Notes: generated by a model from the sequence alone, not told the origin. Shown: positions 8,214 through 17,801, counted from the first letter of the stretch. The stretch: 64,000 bases of DNA from Thioclava sp. JE_KL1 (GCF_009296265.1 NZ_WBJS01000004.1:124001-188000); one strand, 5' to 3'. Program-made: numbers and translations.

Positions 8214-8792
8214 ATGATCCGCCGCATCTACGACTGGACGATGGCCCGCGCGAGCCACCCGCATGCGATGTGGTATCTCGCCGCTGTCGCCTTTATCGAA
8301 GCCTCGGTCTTCCCGATCCCGCCCGACGTGCTGATGATCCCGATGATCCTCGCGCGGCCCTGGGCGGCATGGCGCATCGCACTGGTGGCGACCCTGTCGT
8401 CGGTCGCGGGCGGTTGCCTTGGCTACCTGATCGGCTATGGCTTCATGGATGCGATCGGCAAGCCGGTGCTGGATTTCTACGGCAAGGCCGACGACTTCAA
8501 CTCGCTCGCCGCCCGGTTCAACGAGATGGGCGGATGGGCCGTGCTGATCGCGGGTGTCACGCCCTTCCCCTATAAGGTAATCACGATCTTCGCCGGCGCC
8601 ACGAACCTGAGCCCGGTGCTCTTCCTCGGCGTCTCCTTTGTCGCCCGGGCGCTACGCTTCTTCGTGGTGGCGGGGCTATTGTGGAAATTCGGCGAACCGA
8701 TCAAAACCTTCATCGAGCGCTGGCTCGGCCCACTCTTCACCATCTTCGTCATCCTGCTGATCGGCGGGTTCTATCTTCTGAAATATCTCTGA
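8214..8792 (+). CDS. DedA/SNARE-associated (YqaA-type) membrane protein
   Basis: 192 residues with a VTT-type core. The conserved entry FIEASVFPIPPDVLMIPM lies in the first quarter. A glycine-rich re-entrant segment follows (SVAGGCLGYLIGYGF), then GGWAVLIAGVTPFPYKVITI and a C-terminal helix. The family holds undecaprenyl-phosphate and lipid flippases (DedA/UptA relatives); the YqaA subgroup is less well characterised. dsbB follows after 8 bases on the same strand, so the two are probably co-transcribed. An AAGGA-type ribosome site precedes the ATG. Confidence 0.85.
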   Translation: MIRRIYDWTMARASHPHAMWYLAAVAFIEASVFPIPPDVLMIPMILARPWAAWRIALVATLSSVAGGCLGYLIGYGFMDAIGKPVLDFYGKADDFNSLAARFNEMGGWAVLIAGVTPFPYKVITIFAGATNLSPVLFLGVSFVARALRFFVVAGLLWKFGEPIKTFIERWLGPLFTIFVILLIGGFYLLKYL

Positions 8793-8800
8793 GGCCCCCG

Positions 8801-9295
8801 ATGCAAGATCGCATGCAAAACCTGACTTCCTTCCGCAGCCTCGTAGGCCTTGCCGCCGCGGGCTCCGCCTTCGTGCTCGCCGGGGCCTTCGTCTTTCAGG
8901 CGTTCGGCTACGCGCCCTGCCATCTGTGCCTGCTGCAACGCTGGCCGCATCTGGCCGCCGCGATCATCGGGATCGTGATCCTCACCTTCCGCCTGCCCGG
9001 ATGGACTGCCCTTCTGGGGATGTTGGCCGCGCTGACCACCTCGGTCATCGGCTTCTATCACTCGGGCGTCGAGCGGAAGATCTTCGAGGGCCCCACCGAT
9101 TGCACCTCGAGCGCCGTGGACACGACCGTCTCCGCCGCCGACCTGCTCAAGCAGATCAACGAGGCCCCGCTGGTGCGCTGCGACGAGATTCCGTGGGACA
9201 TCTTCGGCATCACCATGGCGAACCTCAACGCGGTCGGCTCGCTCGTGCTGGCTGGCATCTGGCTCTGGGCTTTCCTGAAATCTCGCCGCGCCTGA
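8801..9295 (+). CDS. dsbB: Disulfide bond formation protein B
   Basis: 164 residues with four predicted membrane helices. The quinone-proximal pair Cys40-x-x-Cys43 is in GYAPCHLCLLQRWPH, and the second periplasmic pair is Cys101 and Cys127. Arg47, next to the first pair, matches the conserved arginine of DsbB. DsbB reoxidises DsbA in the periplasm and passes electrons to quinone. It starts 8 bases after the DedA-like gene; a second possible ATG is four codons in. No DsbA gene is seen in the window. Confidence 0.9.
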   Translation: MQDRMQNLTSFRSLVGLAAAGSAFVLAGAFVFQAFGYAPCHLCLLQRWPHLAAAIIGIVILTFRLPGWTALLGMLAALTTSVIGFYHSGVERKIFEGPTDCTSSAVDTTVSAADLLKQINEAPLVRCDEIPWDIFGITMANLNAVGSLVLAGIWLWAFLKSRRA

Positions 9296-9346
9296 GCGGG
9301 GGCAAAGCCCCTTGCTCCGCCCGGGAAACCGCGCCAAGAACCGCGC

Positions 9347-10249
9347 ATGAGCGAATCCAGACCTGATATTCTGTGCATCGGTTCGGTCCTGTGGGACATC
9401 ATCGGCCGCGCCTCCGTGCACATGCATGAAGGCTCCGACGTGCCGGGGCGGATCGAACGGCTGCCCGGTGGGGTCGCGATGAATATCGCGATGACTCTGC
9501 GCCGCTATGGGCTCAAGCCTGCGGTTCTGACCGCGCTGGGGCGCGACAGTCAGGGCAACGATCTGATCCAGTCCGCCGAGGTGCTGGGCGTCGATTGCAA
9601 CTATCTGTATCGCTCGGACGATCTGCCGACCGACCGCTATATGGCGATCGAGGGCGCGAACGGGCTGATTGCGGCCATCGCGGATGCGCATTCGCTGGAG
9701 GCTGCGGGCGAGAAGATCCTCGCGCCGCTCGCGGATGGACGGCTCGGCACGGAAAACGAACCGTGGACCGGCGCCATCGCGCTCGACGGAAATCTCACCG
9801 AGGCGCTGCTCAGTCAGATCGCGCATTCCTCGCTTTTCGCCAAGGCCGATCTGCGCGTGGCCCCTGCGAGCCCCGGCAAGGCGGAACGGCTGACGCCGCT
9901 TCTGGCCCATCCGGCGGCGACGCTTTACGTCAATCTCGAAGAGGCGGGCATCCTGTGTCAGGGCAGCTTCGACAGCGCTGAACACGCCGCTGAAACCCTG
10001 CTGGAACGCGGCGCGCAACGCGTGCTGGTGACCGATGGCGGCAAGGCGGCCGCTGACGGCAGCGCTGTGGCAGGCAACGTGATTTCCTCCGCCCCGCCCC
10101 CTGTCCTCGTGACCCGCGTGACCGGCGCGGGCGATACTTTCATGGCCGCGCATCTCGTGGCCGAACAGCGCGGCGCGGGTCGCATGGAGGCGCTCGAGAG
10201 CGCCCTGACCGCCGCCGCGCGCTATGTTTCCGGAGAACTCGCCACATGA
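9347..10249 (+). CDS. psuK: Pseudouridine kinase (PfkB family)
   Basis: 300 residues. The PfkB/ribokinase signatures are present: an early glycine motif (RLPGGVAMNIAMTLRRYG) and the ATP/anion-hole motif VTGAGDTF near residue 260. The following gene encodes pseudouridine-5'-phosphate glycosidase, and the two overlap by ATGA. This makes pseudouridine the likely substrate rather than a sugar. In the pathway PsuK phosphorylates pseudouridine and PsuG then cleaves it to uracil and ribose 5-phosphate. Both act in the cytoplasm. Confidence 0.9.
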   Translation: MSESRPDILCIGSVLWDIIGRASVHMHEGSDVPGRIERLPGGVAMNIAMTLRRYGLKPAVLTALGRDSQGNDLIQSAEVLGVDCNYLYRSDDLPTDRYMAIEGANGLIAAIADAHSLEAAGEKILAPLADGRLGTENEPWTGAIALDGNLTEALLSQIAHSSLFAKADLRVAPASPGKAERLTPLLAHPAATLYVNLEEAGILCQGSFDSAEHAAETLLERGAQRVLVTDGGKAAADGSAVAGNVISSAPPPVLVTRVTGAGDTFMAAHLVAEQRGAGRMEALESALTAAARYVSGELAT

Positions 10250-11166
10250 GCGCCCCCCTCACTTTCGCCGCTGAAGTCGCTGACGCAAAAGCCGAAAACC
10301 GTCCCATCGTCGCGCTGGAATCGACGATCATCACGCACGGGATGCCCTATCCGCAGAACCTCGAGACCGCGCAGGCGGTCGAGGCCGAGATCCGCAAGGC
10401 GGGCGCGGTGCCGGCCACGATCGCGGTGATGGGCGGCAAGATCCATATCGGGCTGGAACCCGAGGAGCTGGAGGCGCTTGCGCAAACCAAGGACGCGATG
10501 AAGGTCAGCCGCGCCGATCTTGCGGTCTGCCTTGCGAAGGGCGCGACCGGCGCGACTACCGTCGCCGCGACCATGATCTGCGCGAACCTCGCGGGCATCG
10601 ACGTCTTCGCCACCGGCGGGATCGGCGGCGTCCATCGCGGCGCGGAAGACAGCTTCGACATCTCAGCCGATCTGCTCGAATTGGCGCAGACCCCGGTCAG
10701 CGTGGTCGCGGCGGGTGCCAAGGCGATCCTCGATCTGCCGAAGACGCTCGAAGTGCTGGAGACCCATGGCGTGCCGGTCATCGCTTACGGGCAAGACGCC
10801 TTCCCCGCCTTCTGGTCGCGCAATTCCGGCCTGCCTGCGCCGTTGCGCGCAGACAGCGCCGCCGAGATCGCCAAATCGCAGCTCGCACGCGCAGCCCTCG
10901 GTCTGCCGGGCGGCCAGCTGATCGCGAACCCGATCCCCGAAGAGGCCAAGATCGCCCGCGAGGAAATCGTTCCGGTCATCGAACAGGCGCTGCAAGAGGC
11001 CGAGGCGCAGGGCATCGCAGCGAAGGCGGTCACGCCCTTCCTGCTGTCGCGCATTTTCGAGCTGACCGAAGGCCGCTCGCTCGAGGCCAATATCGCCCTT
11101 GTTCTGAACAACGCCCGTCTGGCTGCCGCAATCGCGGGCGAAATCATCACAGCTCGCGGCGCCTGA
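10246..11166 (+). CDS. psuG: Pseudouridine-5'-phosphate glycosidase
   Basis: 306 residues covering the whole PsuG (IndA-like) family. The conserved start is ALESTIITHGMPYPQNLETA; later come VSRADLAVCLAKGATGATTV and FATGGIGGVHRGAEDSFDIS. Lys and Asp residues in these motifs form the known active site. It cleaves the C-C glycosidic bond of pseudouridine 5'-phosphate to uracil and ribose 5-phosphate. It starts inside the stop of psuK (4-base overlap), so translation is probably coupled. Confidence 0.95.
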   Translation: MSAPLTFAAEVADAKAENRPIVALESTIITHGMPYPQNLETAQAVEAEIRKAGAVPATIAVMGGKIHIGLEPEELEALAQTKDAMKVSRADLAVCLAKGATGATTVAATMICANLAGIDVFATGGIGGVHRGAEDSFDISADLLELAQTPVSVVAAGAKAILDLPKTLEVLETHGVPVIAYGQDAFPAFWSRNSGLPAPLRADSAAEIAKSQLARAALGLPGGQLIANPIPEEAKIAREEIVPVIEQALQEAEAQGIAAKAVTPFLLSRIFELTEGRSLEANIALVLNNARLAAAIAGEIITARGA

Positions 11167-11244
11167 TGCACGGCCCATTGCCCATCGTGGCGGCGCTGCC
11201 TAGATAGCAGGCAACGCATCGCCACGAGAGGGCGCATCCAGATC

Positions 11245-11946
11245 ATGACCAAAGACGACCCCCATCCGCGCCGCCGCTCGCGTTTCGCCGCGCTGCGTGC
11301 CTCCTTCTTCACCGGGTTGATCGTCGTCGCGCCGATCGGTCTGACGATCTGGCTCATGTGGACGATGGCCGGCTGGGTCGATGGCTGGGTGCTGCCGCTG
11401 GTGCCGCCAGAGCTACGCCCCGAACGCTATATCGGCATCAATGTGCGCGGGCTCGGCGTCATCATCTTCCTTGTCTTCACGGTCATCGTCGGCTGGCTCG
11501 CCAAGGGCTTCTTCGGGCGCACGATGCTGCGCTTCGGCGAGAGCATCGTCGACCGCCTGCCCTTCGTGCGCACGGTCTATAGCGGACTCAAGCAGATCGC
11601 GGAAACGGTGCTGAGCCAGTCCGAAGGCAAGTTCGACCGCGCCTGCATGATCGAATATCCGCGCGAGGGGCTGAAAGCGGTCGCCTTCGTCTCGTCCACC
11701 GCGAAGGGCGAAATCGCGGCCAAGGCCGAAGACGACGACCCGCTGATCTCGGTCTTCCTGCCGACGACGCCGAACCCGACCTCGGGCTTTCTGCTGTTTG
11801 TCCCGCAATCGCAGGTGACCTATCTCGACATGTCGGTCGAGGATGCGGCGAAGCTGATCATCTCCGCCGGTCTGGTTTACCCGCAGCCGAAAGAGGCGAA
11901 ACCCGCGAAGAAAACCAAGGTGAAACTTCAGTCGAACAAGGCCTGA
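11245..11946 (+). CDS. DUF502 membrane protein
   Basis: 233 residues. Two predicted membrane helices near the N-terminus (FTGLIVVAPIGLTIWLMWTM and GLGVIIFLVFTVIVGWLAKG) are followed by a soluble region containing VDRLPFVRTVYSGLKQIAET and PTTPNPTSGFLLFVPQS. These are hallmarks of DUF502, a widespread family with no firm function. It stands alone on the + strand. Its last 19 bases overlap the end of the convergent patatin gene, so the two transcripts can pair at their 3' ends. Confidence 0.85.
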   Translation: MTKDDPHPRRRSRFAALRASFFTGLIVVAPIGLTIWLMWTMAGWVDGWVLPLVPPELRPERYIGINVRGLGVIIFLVFTVIVGWLAKGFFGRTMLRFGESIVDRLPFVRTVYSGLKQIAETVLSQSEGKFDRACMIEYPREGLKAVAFVSSTAKGEIAAKAEDDDPLISVFLPTTPNPTSGFLLFVPQSQVTYLDMSVEDAAKLIISAGLVYPQPKEAKPAKKTKVKLQSNKA

Positions 11947-12965
11947 AGATCGGTCGACGCCTCTTTGCCGATCTTGTCGGCATGGGCGTCGAGCCAGCGA
12001 TCCGCCGCCGCCCGGCCCGCCAGTTTCAGCTTCGCGAGCATCCCCCATTCGGGCAGGATCTTCGACTTTGCGCTCAGCTCGCCCATGACGTCGTCATCGG
12101 CGATCATATGGATCAGCACATCCTTCATCGCCCCTTCGGGGAGCCGGTCTTCGCGGATCAGCCGATGTACGAAATTGATCGCTCGCAATTCGCGCAACAG
12201 CGAGGAGTTGAAGCTGATCTCGTTGACCCGCTCGTCGATCTGCGCGGGCGTTTTCGGGATCTCGTCGCGCCAGAGCGGGTTGATCGAAATGACCACCACG
12301 TCGCGCGGATAGGCCGGTTCGAACAGCGGGAAAAGCGGCGGATTGCCGGTATAGCCGCCATCCCAATAGGCCTCGGTGCGGCCTGTTTTCGGGTCCTCGA
12401 TCTCGACCGCCTGAAAAATCTCCGGCAGACAGGCCGAGGCGAGGATCGCATCCGCGGTGATCTCGTCGCCGGTGAAGACGCGGATCTTGCCGGTGCGCAC
12501 ATTGGTGGCCGAGACATGCAGCCGCGGCCCCTCGCTCGCACAGACATCGCGATAGCGAAACCGCTCGACCACCGAACTCAGCGGATTGACGTAGAACGGC
12601 CCCGCGTCATAGGGCGAGAAGACCCGCGACATGCCGTCGATGAAGGCCGCCGGCGTGAAGGCGTCGAACCAGCGCGTCAGCGCCTCGGTGCCGGGCAGTT
12701 GCGCAGGCATCAGCCGCTCGAGCCGCAGATCGACGCTTTCGGCGACCTGGCTCCAAAGCTCATCCAGGGACGCGCGCGCCCCTTGGCGACCGCCACGGGC
12801 ATAGCCTGCCTTGAACGCAGCCCCGTTCAGCGCCCCGGCAGAGGTGCCCGAGATCGCCGCATAGTCCAGCCACTCTTCATCCAGAAAACGGTCGAGAACG
12901 CCCCAGGTGAACGCGCCATGCGCGCCCCCACCTTGCAATGCGAGGTTAATGCTCTTGCGGTTCAT
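11928..12965 (-). CDS. Patatin-like phospholipase
   Basis: 345 residues. The oxyanion motif GGGAHGAF (12-19), the nucleophile elbow GTSAG with Ser42, and the DGG motif near residue 208 (AYWDGGYTGNPPLFPLFE) give the complete Ser-Asp dyad of patatins. Expected activity is hydrolysis of acyl chains from phospholipids or other lipids. There is no signal peptide, so it is probably cytoplasmic or membrane-peripheral. It lies 86 bases downstream of sufS on the same strand and might receive read-through from the suf operon. The physiological role is unknown. Confidence 0.9.
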   Translation of the reverse strand: MNRKSINLALQGGGAHGAFTWGVLDRFLDEEWLDYAAISGTSAGALNGAAFKAGYARGGRQGARASLDELWSQVAESVDLRLERLMPAQLPGTEALTRWFDAFTPAAFIDGMSRVFSPYDAGPFYVNPLSSVVERFRYRDVCASEGPRLHVSATNVRTGKIRVFTGDEITADAILASACLPEIFQAVEIEDPKTGRTEAYWDGGYTGNPPLFPLFEPAYPRDVVVISINPLWRDEIPKTPAQIDERVNEISFNSSLLRELRAINFVHRLIREDRLPEGAMKDVLIHMIADDDVMGELSAKSKILPEWGMLAKLKLAGRAAADRWLDAHADKIGKEASTDLQALFD

Positions 12966-13051
12966 CGGCTCGGCCCTTTCGCTGCCTGCCTCCCTGCCGC
13001 AGAGTTATGCTGCATCGCAGCAAAAGCAAGTCCCCTCGCCGAGCGGCGCCC

Positions 13052-14272
13052 TTAGCCTAGCAGATCGTGGCACAATTCGAGCGCGGAAATCAGCGCATCG
13101 GCCTCTTCACGGGTGTTGTACATCCCGAAAGACGCGCGCGCCGTGGCCGTAACGCCAAGCCATTCCATCAACGGACCGGTGCAATGCTGCCCTGCACGCA
13201 CCGCCACGCCCCGCTTGTCGAGGATGGTCGAGATGTCATGCGGATGGGCCGGACCATTCAGCGTGAGCGAGAAGATCGCGCCCTTATCGGCGGCGGTGCC
13301 CTGCTGGTTGAGCCAGTTCAGCCCGTTCAGTTTCTCGGCAGTGTAGTCACGCAGATCGCGCTCGTGCTCGGCGATGTTCTCCATCCCGATCCCCATCAGG
13401 TAATCGAGCGCGACCCCCATGCCGATCTGCTGTACGATGCCGGGCGTCCCCGCCTCGAACTTCATCGGCGGCGTGTTGTAGATCACCGTGTTGCGGGTCA
13501 CGGTGTCGATCATATCGCCGCCACCAAGGAAGGGACGCATCTCCAGCATCCGGTCGCGACGGATGAAGAGTGCCCCGGAACCGCTTGGTCCGTATAGCTT
13601 ATGTCCGGTGATGACGTAGAAATCGCAGCCCAGATCGTCGACGTCGACGGGGCCATGCACCGCCGCCTGCGAGCCGTCGACCAGTGTCGCGATCCCGCGC
13701 GTCCGTGCAGCCTGCGCGATCGGTTTCACATCGACCCGCGTGCCCAGCACGTTCGACATATGGGTGATCGCGATCAGCTTGGTGCGCGGCGTGATCGCCT
13801 CCAGCACCTTTTCGGGCGGCAGCGAGCCATCGGCCTCGGGCTCCACCCAGACCAGCTTCACGCCCTGCCGTTCGCGCAGGAAATGCCACGGCACGATATT
13901 GGCGTGGTGCTCCATCACCGACAGGATGATCTCGTCGCCCGGCTCGAGGTTCGGCGCGCCCCAGGCGTAGCTGACGAGGTTGATCCCCTCGGTCGAGCCG
14001 GTGGTGAACACGATCTGCTCTTCATCGGCGACATGCAGGAAGCGCGCGACGATCCCGCGCACGCTCTCGTATTTCTCGGTCGCGATATTGGACAGCGTAT
14101 GCAACCCGCGATGCACGTTGGAATAGTCGTGCTCATACATACGGGTCATCGCGTCGATCACGACGCGCGGCTTTTGCGCCGAGGCCCCGTTATCGAGGTA
14201 AACCAAGGGCTTGCCGTTCACTTCTCGCGTCAGGATCGGGAAATCCGCGCGGATTTTTTCGATATCATACAT
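13052..14272 (-). CDS. sufS: Cysteine desulfurase SufS
   Basis: 406 residues, full length for SufS. The PLP lysine motif is VITGHKLYGPSGSGALF, and the active-site cysteine is Cys364 in RAGQHCTGP, the class II (SufS/CsdA) arrangement. It removes sulfur from cysteine and passes the persulfide to the SufBCD scaffold. It is the last suf gene of the operon, 8 bases after a YIP1-family gene. No SufE or SufU partner is visible nearby. A second desulfurase of the IscS/NifS type is the first structural gene of the same operon. Confidence 0.95.
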   Translation of the reverse strand: MYDIEKIRADFPILTREVNGKPLVYLDNGASAQKPRVVIDAMTRMYEHDYSNVHRGLHTLSNIATEKYESVRGIVARFLHVADEEQIVFTTGSTEGINLVSYAWGAPNLEPGDEIILSVMEHHANIVPWHFLRERQGVKLVWVEPEADGSLPPEKVLEAITPRTKLIAITHMSNVLGTRVDVKPIAQAARTRGIATLVDGSQAAVHGPVDVDDLGCDFYVITGHKLYGPSGSGALFIRRDRMLEMRPFLGGGDMIDTVTRNTVIYNTPPMKFEAGTPGIVQQIGMGVALDYLMGIGMENIAEHERDLRDYTAEKLNGLNWLNQQGTAADKGAIFSLTLNGPAHPHDISTILDKRGVAVRAGQHCTGPLMEWLGVTATARASFGMYNTREEADALISALELCHDLLG

Positions 14273-14280
14273 GGAGCACC

Positions 14281-14874
14281 TCAGAGTGACGCGGGGTCTG
14301 CGGGCATTTGCACGAGGCCGGTCGACACCAGCACGATCCCCGCGATCATCGCCGAGCCCAGAAAGGTCAGGATAACCCCGAAGCCGGTCGCCACGGGGTT
14401 TTCGAACCCGTGCAGAACCATTGTGAACTGCACCAGCAAGTAGAACATCAGCGCCACCAGCAGCACCGACATCAGCGTGGCCGAGATCGGGAAGAAGACC
14501 ATCAGCACGACCTGGATCATCTGACCGATCATCAGAACGAATTCGATCCAGGTCAGAAGCAGCAGCGCATCCGGGAATTTCCCATGCCCGCCAAAGCGTT
14601 GGCCGACGAAAGACATGGCGAAAGCGCCATAGACCAGAAGCGCGCCCTGCAGCCCCACAACGGTAAGCGGCGGCGTCACCGTGCCGATATCCACCTTGGT
14701 GATGAAGGAGAACACCAGCTGCGCGAGCGTGCCGAGGATCGCGGTCATCACGACCACCAGAACCATCGCCATGAACCGCGCATTGGCGTTCAAATCCAGC
14801 CCGATCAAATCGCGCGCAACCGATTTCGGATCGGTGAAGCTACGGATAAGCCATTCTTTAAGATCGGGCTGCAT
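14281..14874 (-). CDS. YIP1-family membrane protein inside the suf operon
   Basis: 197 residues from the ATG at 14874; a longer frame to 14922 would run into the upstream gene. The N-terminus MQPDLKEWLIRSFTDPKSVA with the following loop is typical of bacterial YIP1-domain (PF04893) proteins, then about five hydrophobic helices. It overlaps the stop of the upstream membrane gene by one base (TGATG) and ends 8 bases before sufS, so it is translationally linked in the suf operon. No known Fe-S role exists for this family. It may be a passenger or a membrane accessory factor. Confidence 0.75.
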   Translation of the reverse strand: MQPDLKEWLIRSFTDPKSVARDLIGLDLNANARFMAMVLVVVMTAILGTLAQLVFSFITKVDIGTVTPPLTVVGLQGALLVYGAFAMSFVGQRFGGHGKFPDALLLLTWIEFVLMIGQMIQVVLMVFFPISATLMSVLLVALMFYLLVQFTMVLHGFENPVATGFGVILTFLGSAMIAGIVLVSTGLVQMPADPASL

Positions 14875-15365
14875 CAGTTTGTTTTTCCTTCGAATTCTAC
14901 CACGCGCAACGCTGCGCCCCATAGCAGGACGAAGGCTACGGTCACAAGCGCGGAAACGAGCGAAAGTTCCGCGCCGCGCCCGATGAATCCCGCCACGAGC
15001 CCTTGCAGCAGCATCAGCGGCGAGACCGCCAGAAGCGACCAGAACAGCGCGACCCGCGCTCCATACCAGCTTCCCTGCCCGCCGAGGAGCCTCAGCACAA
15101 GGTGGCTCAGTGCCGCAATCGCGTAGAAGACGGGCACGGTCGCGAGCAGCGCCAGCACCGTGCCCATCATCAGCCCGACCATCGGCTGGTCGGGCATCTC
15201 ATGGGCGATCCGCGACAGCCTTGGCCATTGCGCGATGAAGATCACGGTCAGCGCCGCAAGCAGGAAGACCAGCGCGCGCGGCTCGGAGGCCGGGCGCGCG
15301 AGATGCTCGCGCATCACCACGCGCGGACGCCGGTAGCTGCGCCGGATATCGTCTGTCGCGGACAT
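14874..15365 (-). CDS. Membrane protein of unknown function inside the suf operon
   Basis: 163 residues. A basic head (MSATDDIRRSYRRPRVVMRE) is followed by about four hydrophobic helices. The layout resembles a short YIP1-like protein, and it is fused head-to-tail (TGATG overlap) to a true YIP1-family gene. It starts 9 bases after sufD. I do not recognise a specific family. The pair could be two halves of one membrane complex, inferred only from the coupling. Confidence 0.7.
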   Translation of the reverse strand: MSATDDIRRSYRRPRVVMREHLARPASEPRALVFLLAALTVIFIAQWPRLSRIAHEMPDQPMVGLMMGTVLALLATVPVFYAIAALSHLVLRLLGGQGSWYGARVALFWSLLAVSPLMLLQGLVAGFIGRGAELSLVSALVTVAFVLLWGAALRVVEFEGKTN

Positions 15366-15374
15366 CGCTGCGCC

Positions 15375-16652
15375 TCAGCCGCGATGGCGTGCGAGCCACC
15401 CTTCCAAACGGGTCAGGATCGCATCGCGGAACCGCTCTTCCTCAATCTCTTCAATGGCATCGGCCACAAAGCTCAGAACCAGAAGCGCGGTGGCTTCCTC
15501 TTCCGGCACGCCGCGCGAACGCAGGTAGAAGAGCGCGGTCTCATCGATCGCGCCGGTGGTCGAGCCGTGCGAACACTGCACGTCATCGGCGTAGATCTCT
15601 AGCTCCGGCTTGGCGAGGAACTGGCTGTTCTCGTCGAGCAGCAGCGACTGGCTGATCTGGTAGCCATCGGTCTTCTGCGCGCCCGGCTTCACGAGGATCT
15701 TGCCCTGGAAGATGCCCTCGGCGCCGTTCTTCAGCACCTTCTTGAAGACCTGACGGCTCTCGCCGCGCTCGGCCCCGTGGGTGATGAAGACGGTGTCGTC
15801 GTGGTGGAATTTGCCGGTTTTGCCATCGCCAAGAGCCGCGCCCGCGACATGCGCATTCGCGTCGTCGCCCACGATGTCGATCACGCATTCATTGCGCGTC
15901 AGCACCCCGTTCGAGGTCAGCGTGAAGCTCTTGAACAGGCCTTCTTCCGCGACGCGGGTGAAGATCGAGGTCACGGCGCGACGCTCGTGATCGCGGCCCT
16001 GCACGCGGATGTGGTGGAATTTCGCGCCCTTGGCGACGTCCACTTCCATCAGCTTGTTGAAGCGCGCGCCCGCCGGGCCGTTCTCCAGGACCGTGATTTC
16101 CGCGCCCTCTTCGAGCTTCACGAGGTGATGCAGGATCGGGTCGGAAGTCTCTGATTCATGGGTGTAAATCAGGCTCACAGGTTTCTCGGCGACGCCAGTC
16201 ACGCGGATCAGCACGCCATCAGTGGCGGACGCCGTGTTGAGCGCCGCGAAGGGACGCTTCACCGGGTCCTGACCGTTGGCTTCCAGCGTGCCGTACAGGC
16301 TGCTGGCCCAGCTCACGTCGGGCGCATCGGCCAGACGCAGGATCTCGACGCCGGACATCGACAGATCGTCGGAGGCCTCGGCATCGAACACGCCATCGCG
16401 GAACACGATCTTCAGACGATCGATCTCGCCGAAAATCTCCGGCTCGTCATCGCTGAACGGCGCTGCGGGCACCGGGTCGGGCGCGATGAAATCGGTCGGG
16501 TTGGTCCAGCGCCAGTATTCGTCGCGACGGCCCGGCAGGCCCATCGCGTTCAGACGGTCCAGCGCGGCGCGGCGTTGCGGCCCGAACCCGTCGGGCAGAG
16601 AAACGCGCGCCAGCCGCGTCTCGGCGTTGGTCATTTTCTCGACTGCCGACAT
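15375..16652 (-). CDS. sufD: Fe-S assembly protein SufD
   Basis: 425 residues. The N-terminus contains the GLPGRRDEYWRWTNPTDF region typical of SufD. The beta-helix core follows, and the conserved C-terminal part includes DDVQCSHGSTTGAIDETALFYLRSRG with the SufD histidine. SufD pairs with SufB and the SufC ATPase in the SufBC2D scaffold that builds Fe-S clusters and helps acquire iron. The start overlaps the stop of sufC by one base (TAATG), giving coupled translation. Confidence 0.95.
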   Translation of the reverse strand: MSAVEKMTNAETRLARVSLPDGFGPQRRAALDRLNAMGLPGRRDEYWRWTNPTDFIAPDPVPAAPFSDDEPEIFGEIDRLKIVFRDGVFDAEASDDLSMSGVEILRLADAPDVSWASSLYGTLEANGQDPVKRPFAALNTASATDGVLIRVTGVAEKPVSLIYTHESETSDPILHHLVKLEEGAEITVLENGPAGARFNKLMEVDVAKGAKFHHIRVQGRDHERRAVTSIFTRVAEEGLFKSFTLTSNGVLTRNECVIDIVGDDANAHVAGAALGDGKTGKFHHDDTVFITHGAERGESRQVFKKVLKNGAEGIFQGKILVKPGAQKTDGYQISQSLLLDENSQFLAKPELEIYADDVQCSHGSTTGAIDETALFYLRSRGVPEEEATALLVLSFVADAIEEIEEERFRDAILTRLEGWLARHRG

Positions 16653-17425
16653 TACGCCATCACCTCCGAGATCCCGTGTTTTGCGAGCAGGTCGGCATAG
16701 CCGTTCTTCTCGACTTCGAGGGCCAGTTCCGGCCCGCCGGTCTCGATGATGCGGCCATCCGCCATAATGTGGACGACATCGGGTTTGATGTGGTCGAGCA
16801 GGCGCTGGTAGTGGGTGATCACGAGGAAGGAACGGCCCTCGTCACGCAGCGCGTTCACGCCTTCGGCCACCAGACGCATCGCGTCGACGTCGAGACCGGA
16901 ATCGGTCTCGTCGAGGATGCACATCTTCGGCTCGAGGATCGCCATCTGCAGGATTTCGTTACGCTTTTTCTCACCGCCCGAGAAGCCGACATTGACCGGA
17001 CGCTTGAGCATGTCCGCGTCGATCTTGAGCGATTTCGCCTTGCCGCGCACCAGTTTCAGGAAGTCGCCAGCGGAGATTTCCTCCTCGCCGCGCGCCTTGC
17101 GCTGTGCGTTGAGCGCGGTGCGCAGGAAGGTCATGTTGCCGACGCCGGGGATTTCCACCGGGTATTGGAACGCGAGGAACAGGCCTGCGGCGGCGCGCTC
17201 TTCGGGCTCGGAATCCAGCAGGTCGGTGTCGTTGAGATGCGCTTCGCCTTCGGTGACCTCATAGCCATCGCGACCCGAGAGCACATAGGACAGCGTGGAC
17301 TTACCCGAGCCGTTCGGCCCCATGATCGCATGGACCTTCCCGGACTCGACGCTCAGGTTGACGCCCTTGAGGATCTGCTTGTCCTCTTCTTCCAGTTTGA
17401 CGTGCAGGTTCTTGATATCAAGCAT
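16652..17425 (-). CDS. sufC: Fe-S assembly ATPase SufC
   Basis: 257 residues. An ABC-type ATPase with Walker A GPNGSGKST (near 36-44), the SufC-specific signature FSGGEKKRNEI (near 149-159), Walker B CILDETDSGLD and the switch histidine in LVITHYQR. It drives conformational change in the SufBC2D complex. It is followed directly by sufD (1-base overlap) and preceded by 9 bases from a YbjQ-type gene. Confidence 0.97.
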   Translation of the reverse strand: MLDIKNLHVKLEEEDKQILKGVNLSVESGKVHAIMGPNGSGKSTLSYVLSGRDGYEVTEGEAHLNDTDLLDSEPEERAAAGLFLAFQYPVEIPGVGNMTFLRTALNAQRKARGEEEISAGDFLKLVRGKAKSLKIDADMLKRPVNVGFSGGEKKRNEILQMAILEPKMCILDETDSGLDVDAMRLVAEGVNALRDEGRSFLVITHYQRLLDHIKPDVVHIMADGRIIETGGPELALEVEKNGYADLLAKHGISEVMA

Positions 17426-17434
17426 GGTTCTTCC

Positions 17435-17749
17435 TCAGGATACGGTTACAGCGGTGCCGGAGGCCGACACCATAAGCATGGATTGGCCGACGACCTCGTA
17501 GTCGAGATCGACGCCGACAACGGCATTCGCGCCCAGCTCGCGGGCGCGGTCTTCAAGCTCGCCGAGCGCCGTGGCGCGCGCGTCTTGCAATTTGGATTCG
17601 TAAGCGCCGGAGCGGCCGCCGATGATGTCGGTGACCTGCGCGAAGATATCGCGGACGACATTGGCGCCCATGATGGCTTCGCCCACGACGATGCCATGAT
17701 AGGTCGCGATCGGGCGACCCTCGATGGTGGGGGTGGTGGTGACGATCAT
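17435..17749 (-). CDS. YbjQ/UPF0145 family protein
   Basis: 104 residues covering the whole family: an early [20 protein letters not shown], then [15 protein letters not shown], and the late motif [15 protein letters not shown]. The family forms pentamers and is sometimes labelled a heavy-metal-binding domain, but no role is established. It lies between a membrane protein and sufC inside the suf operon, 9 bases before sufC. A link to metal handling in Fe-S assembly is possible but only inferred from position. Confidence 0.85.
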   Translation of the reverse strand: MIVTTTPTIEGRPIATYHGIVVGEAIMGANVVRDIFAQVTDIIGGRSGAYESKLQDARATALGELEDRARELGANAVVGVDLDYEVVGQSMLMVSASGTAVTVS

Positions 17750-17801
17750 GCGCGCCCTCCCGTTTGGCGACCCATGCGGGCCGCGGCGGGCGCGCGAAGG
17801 G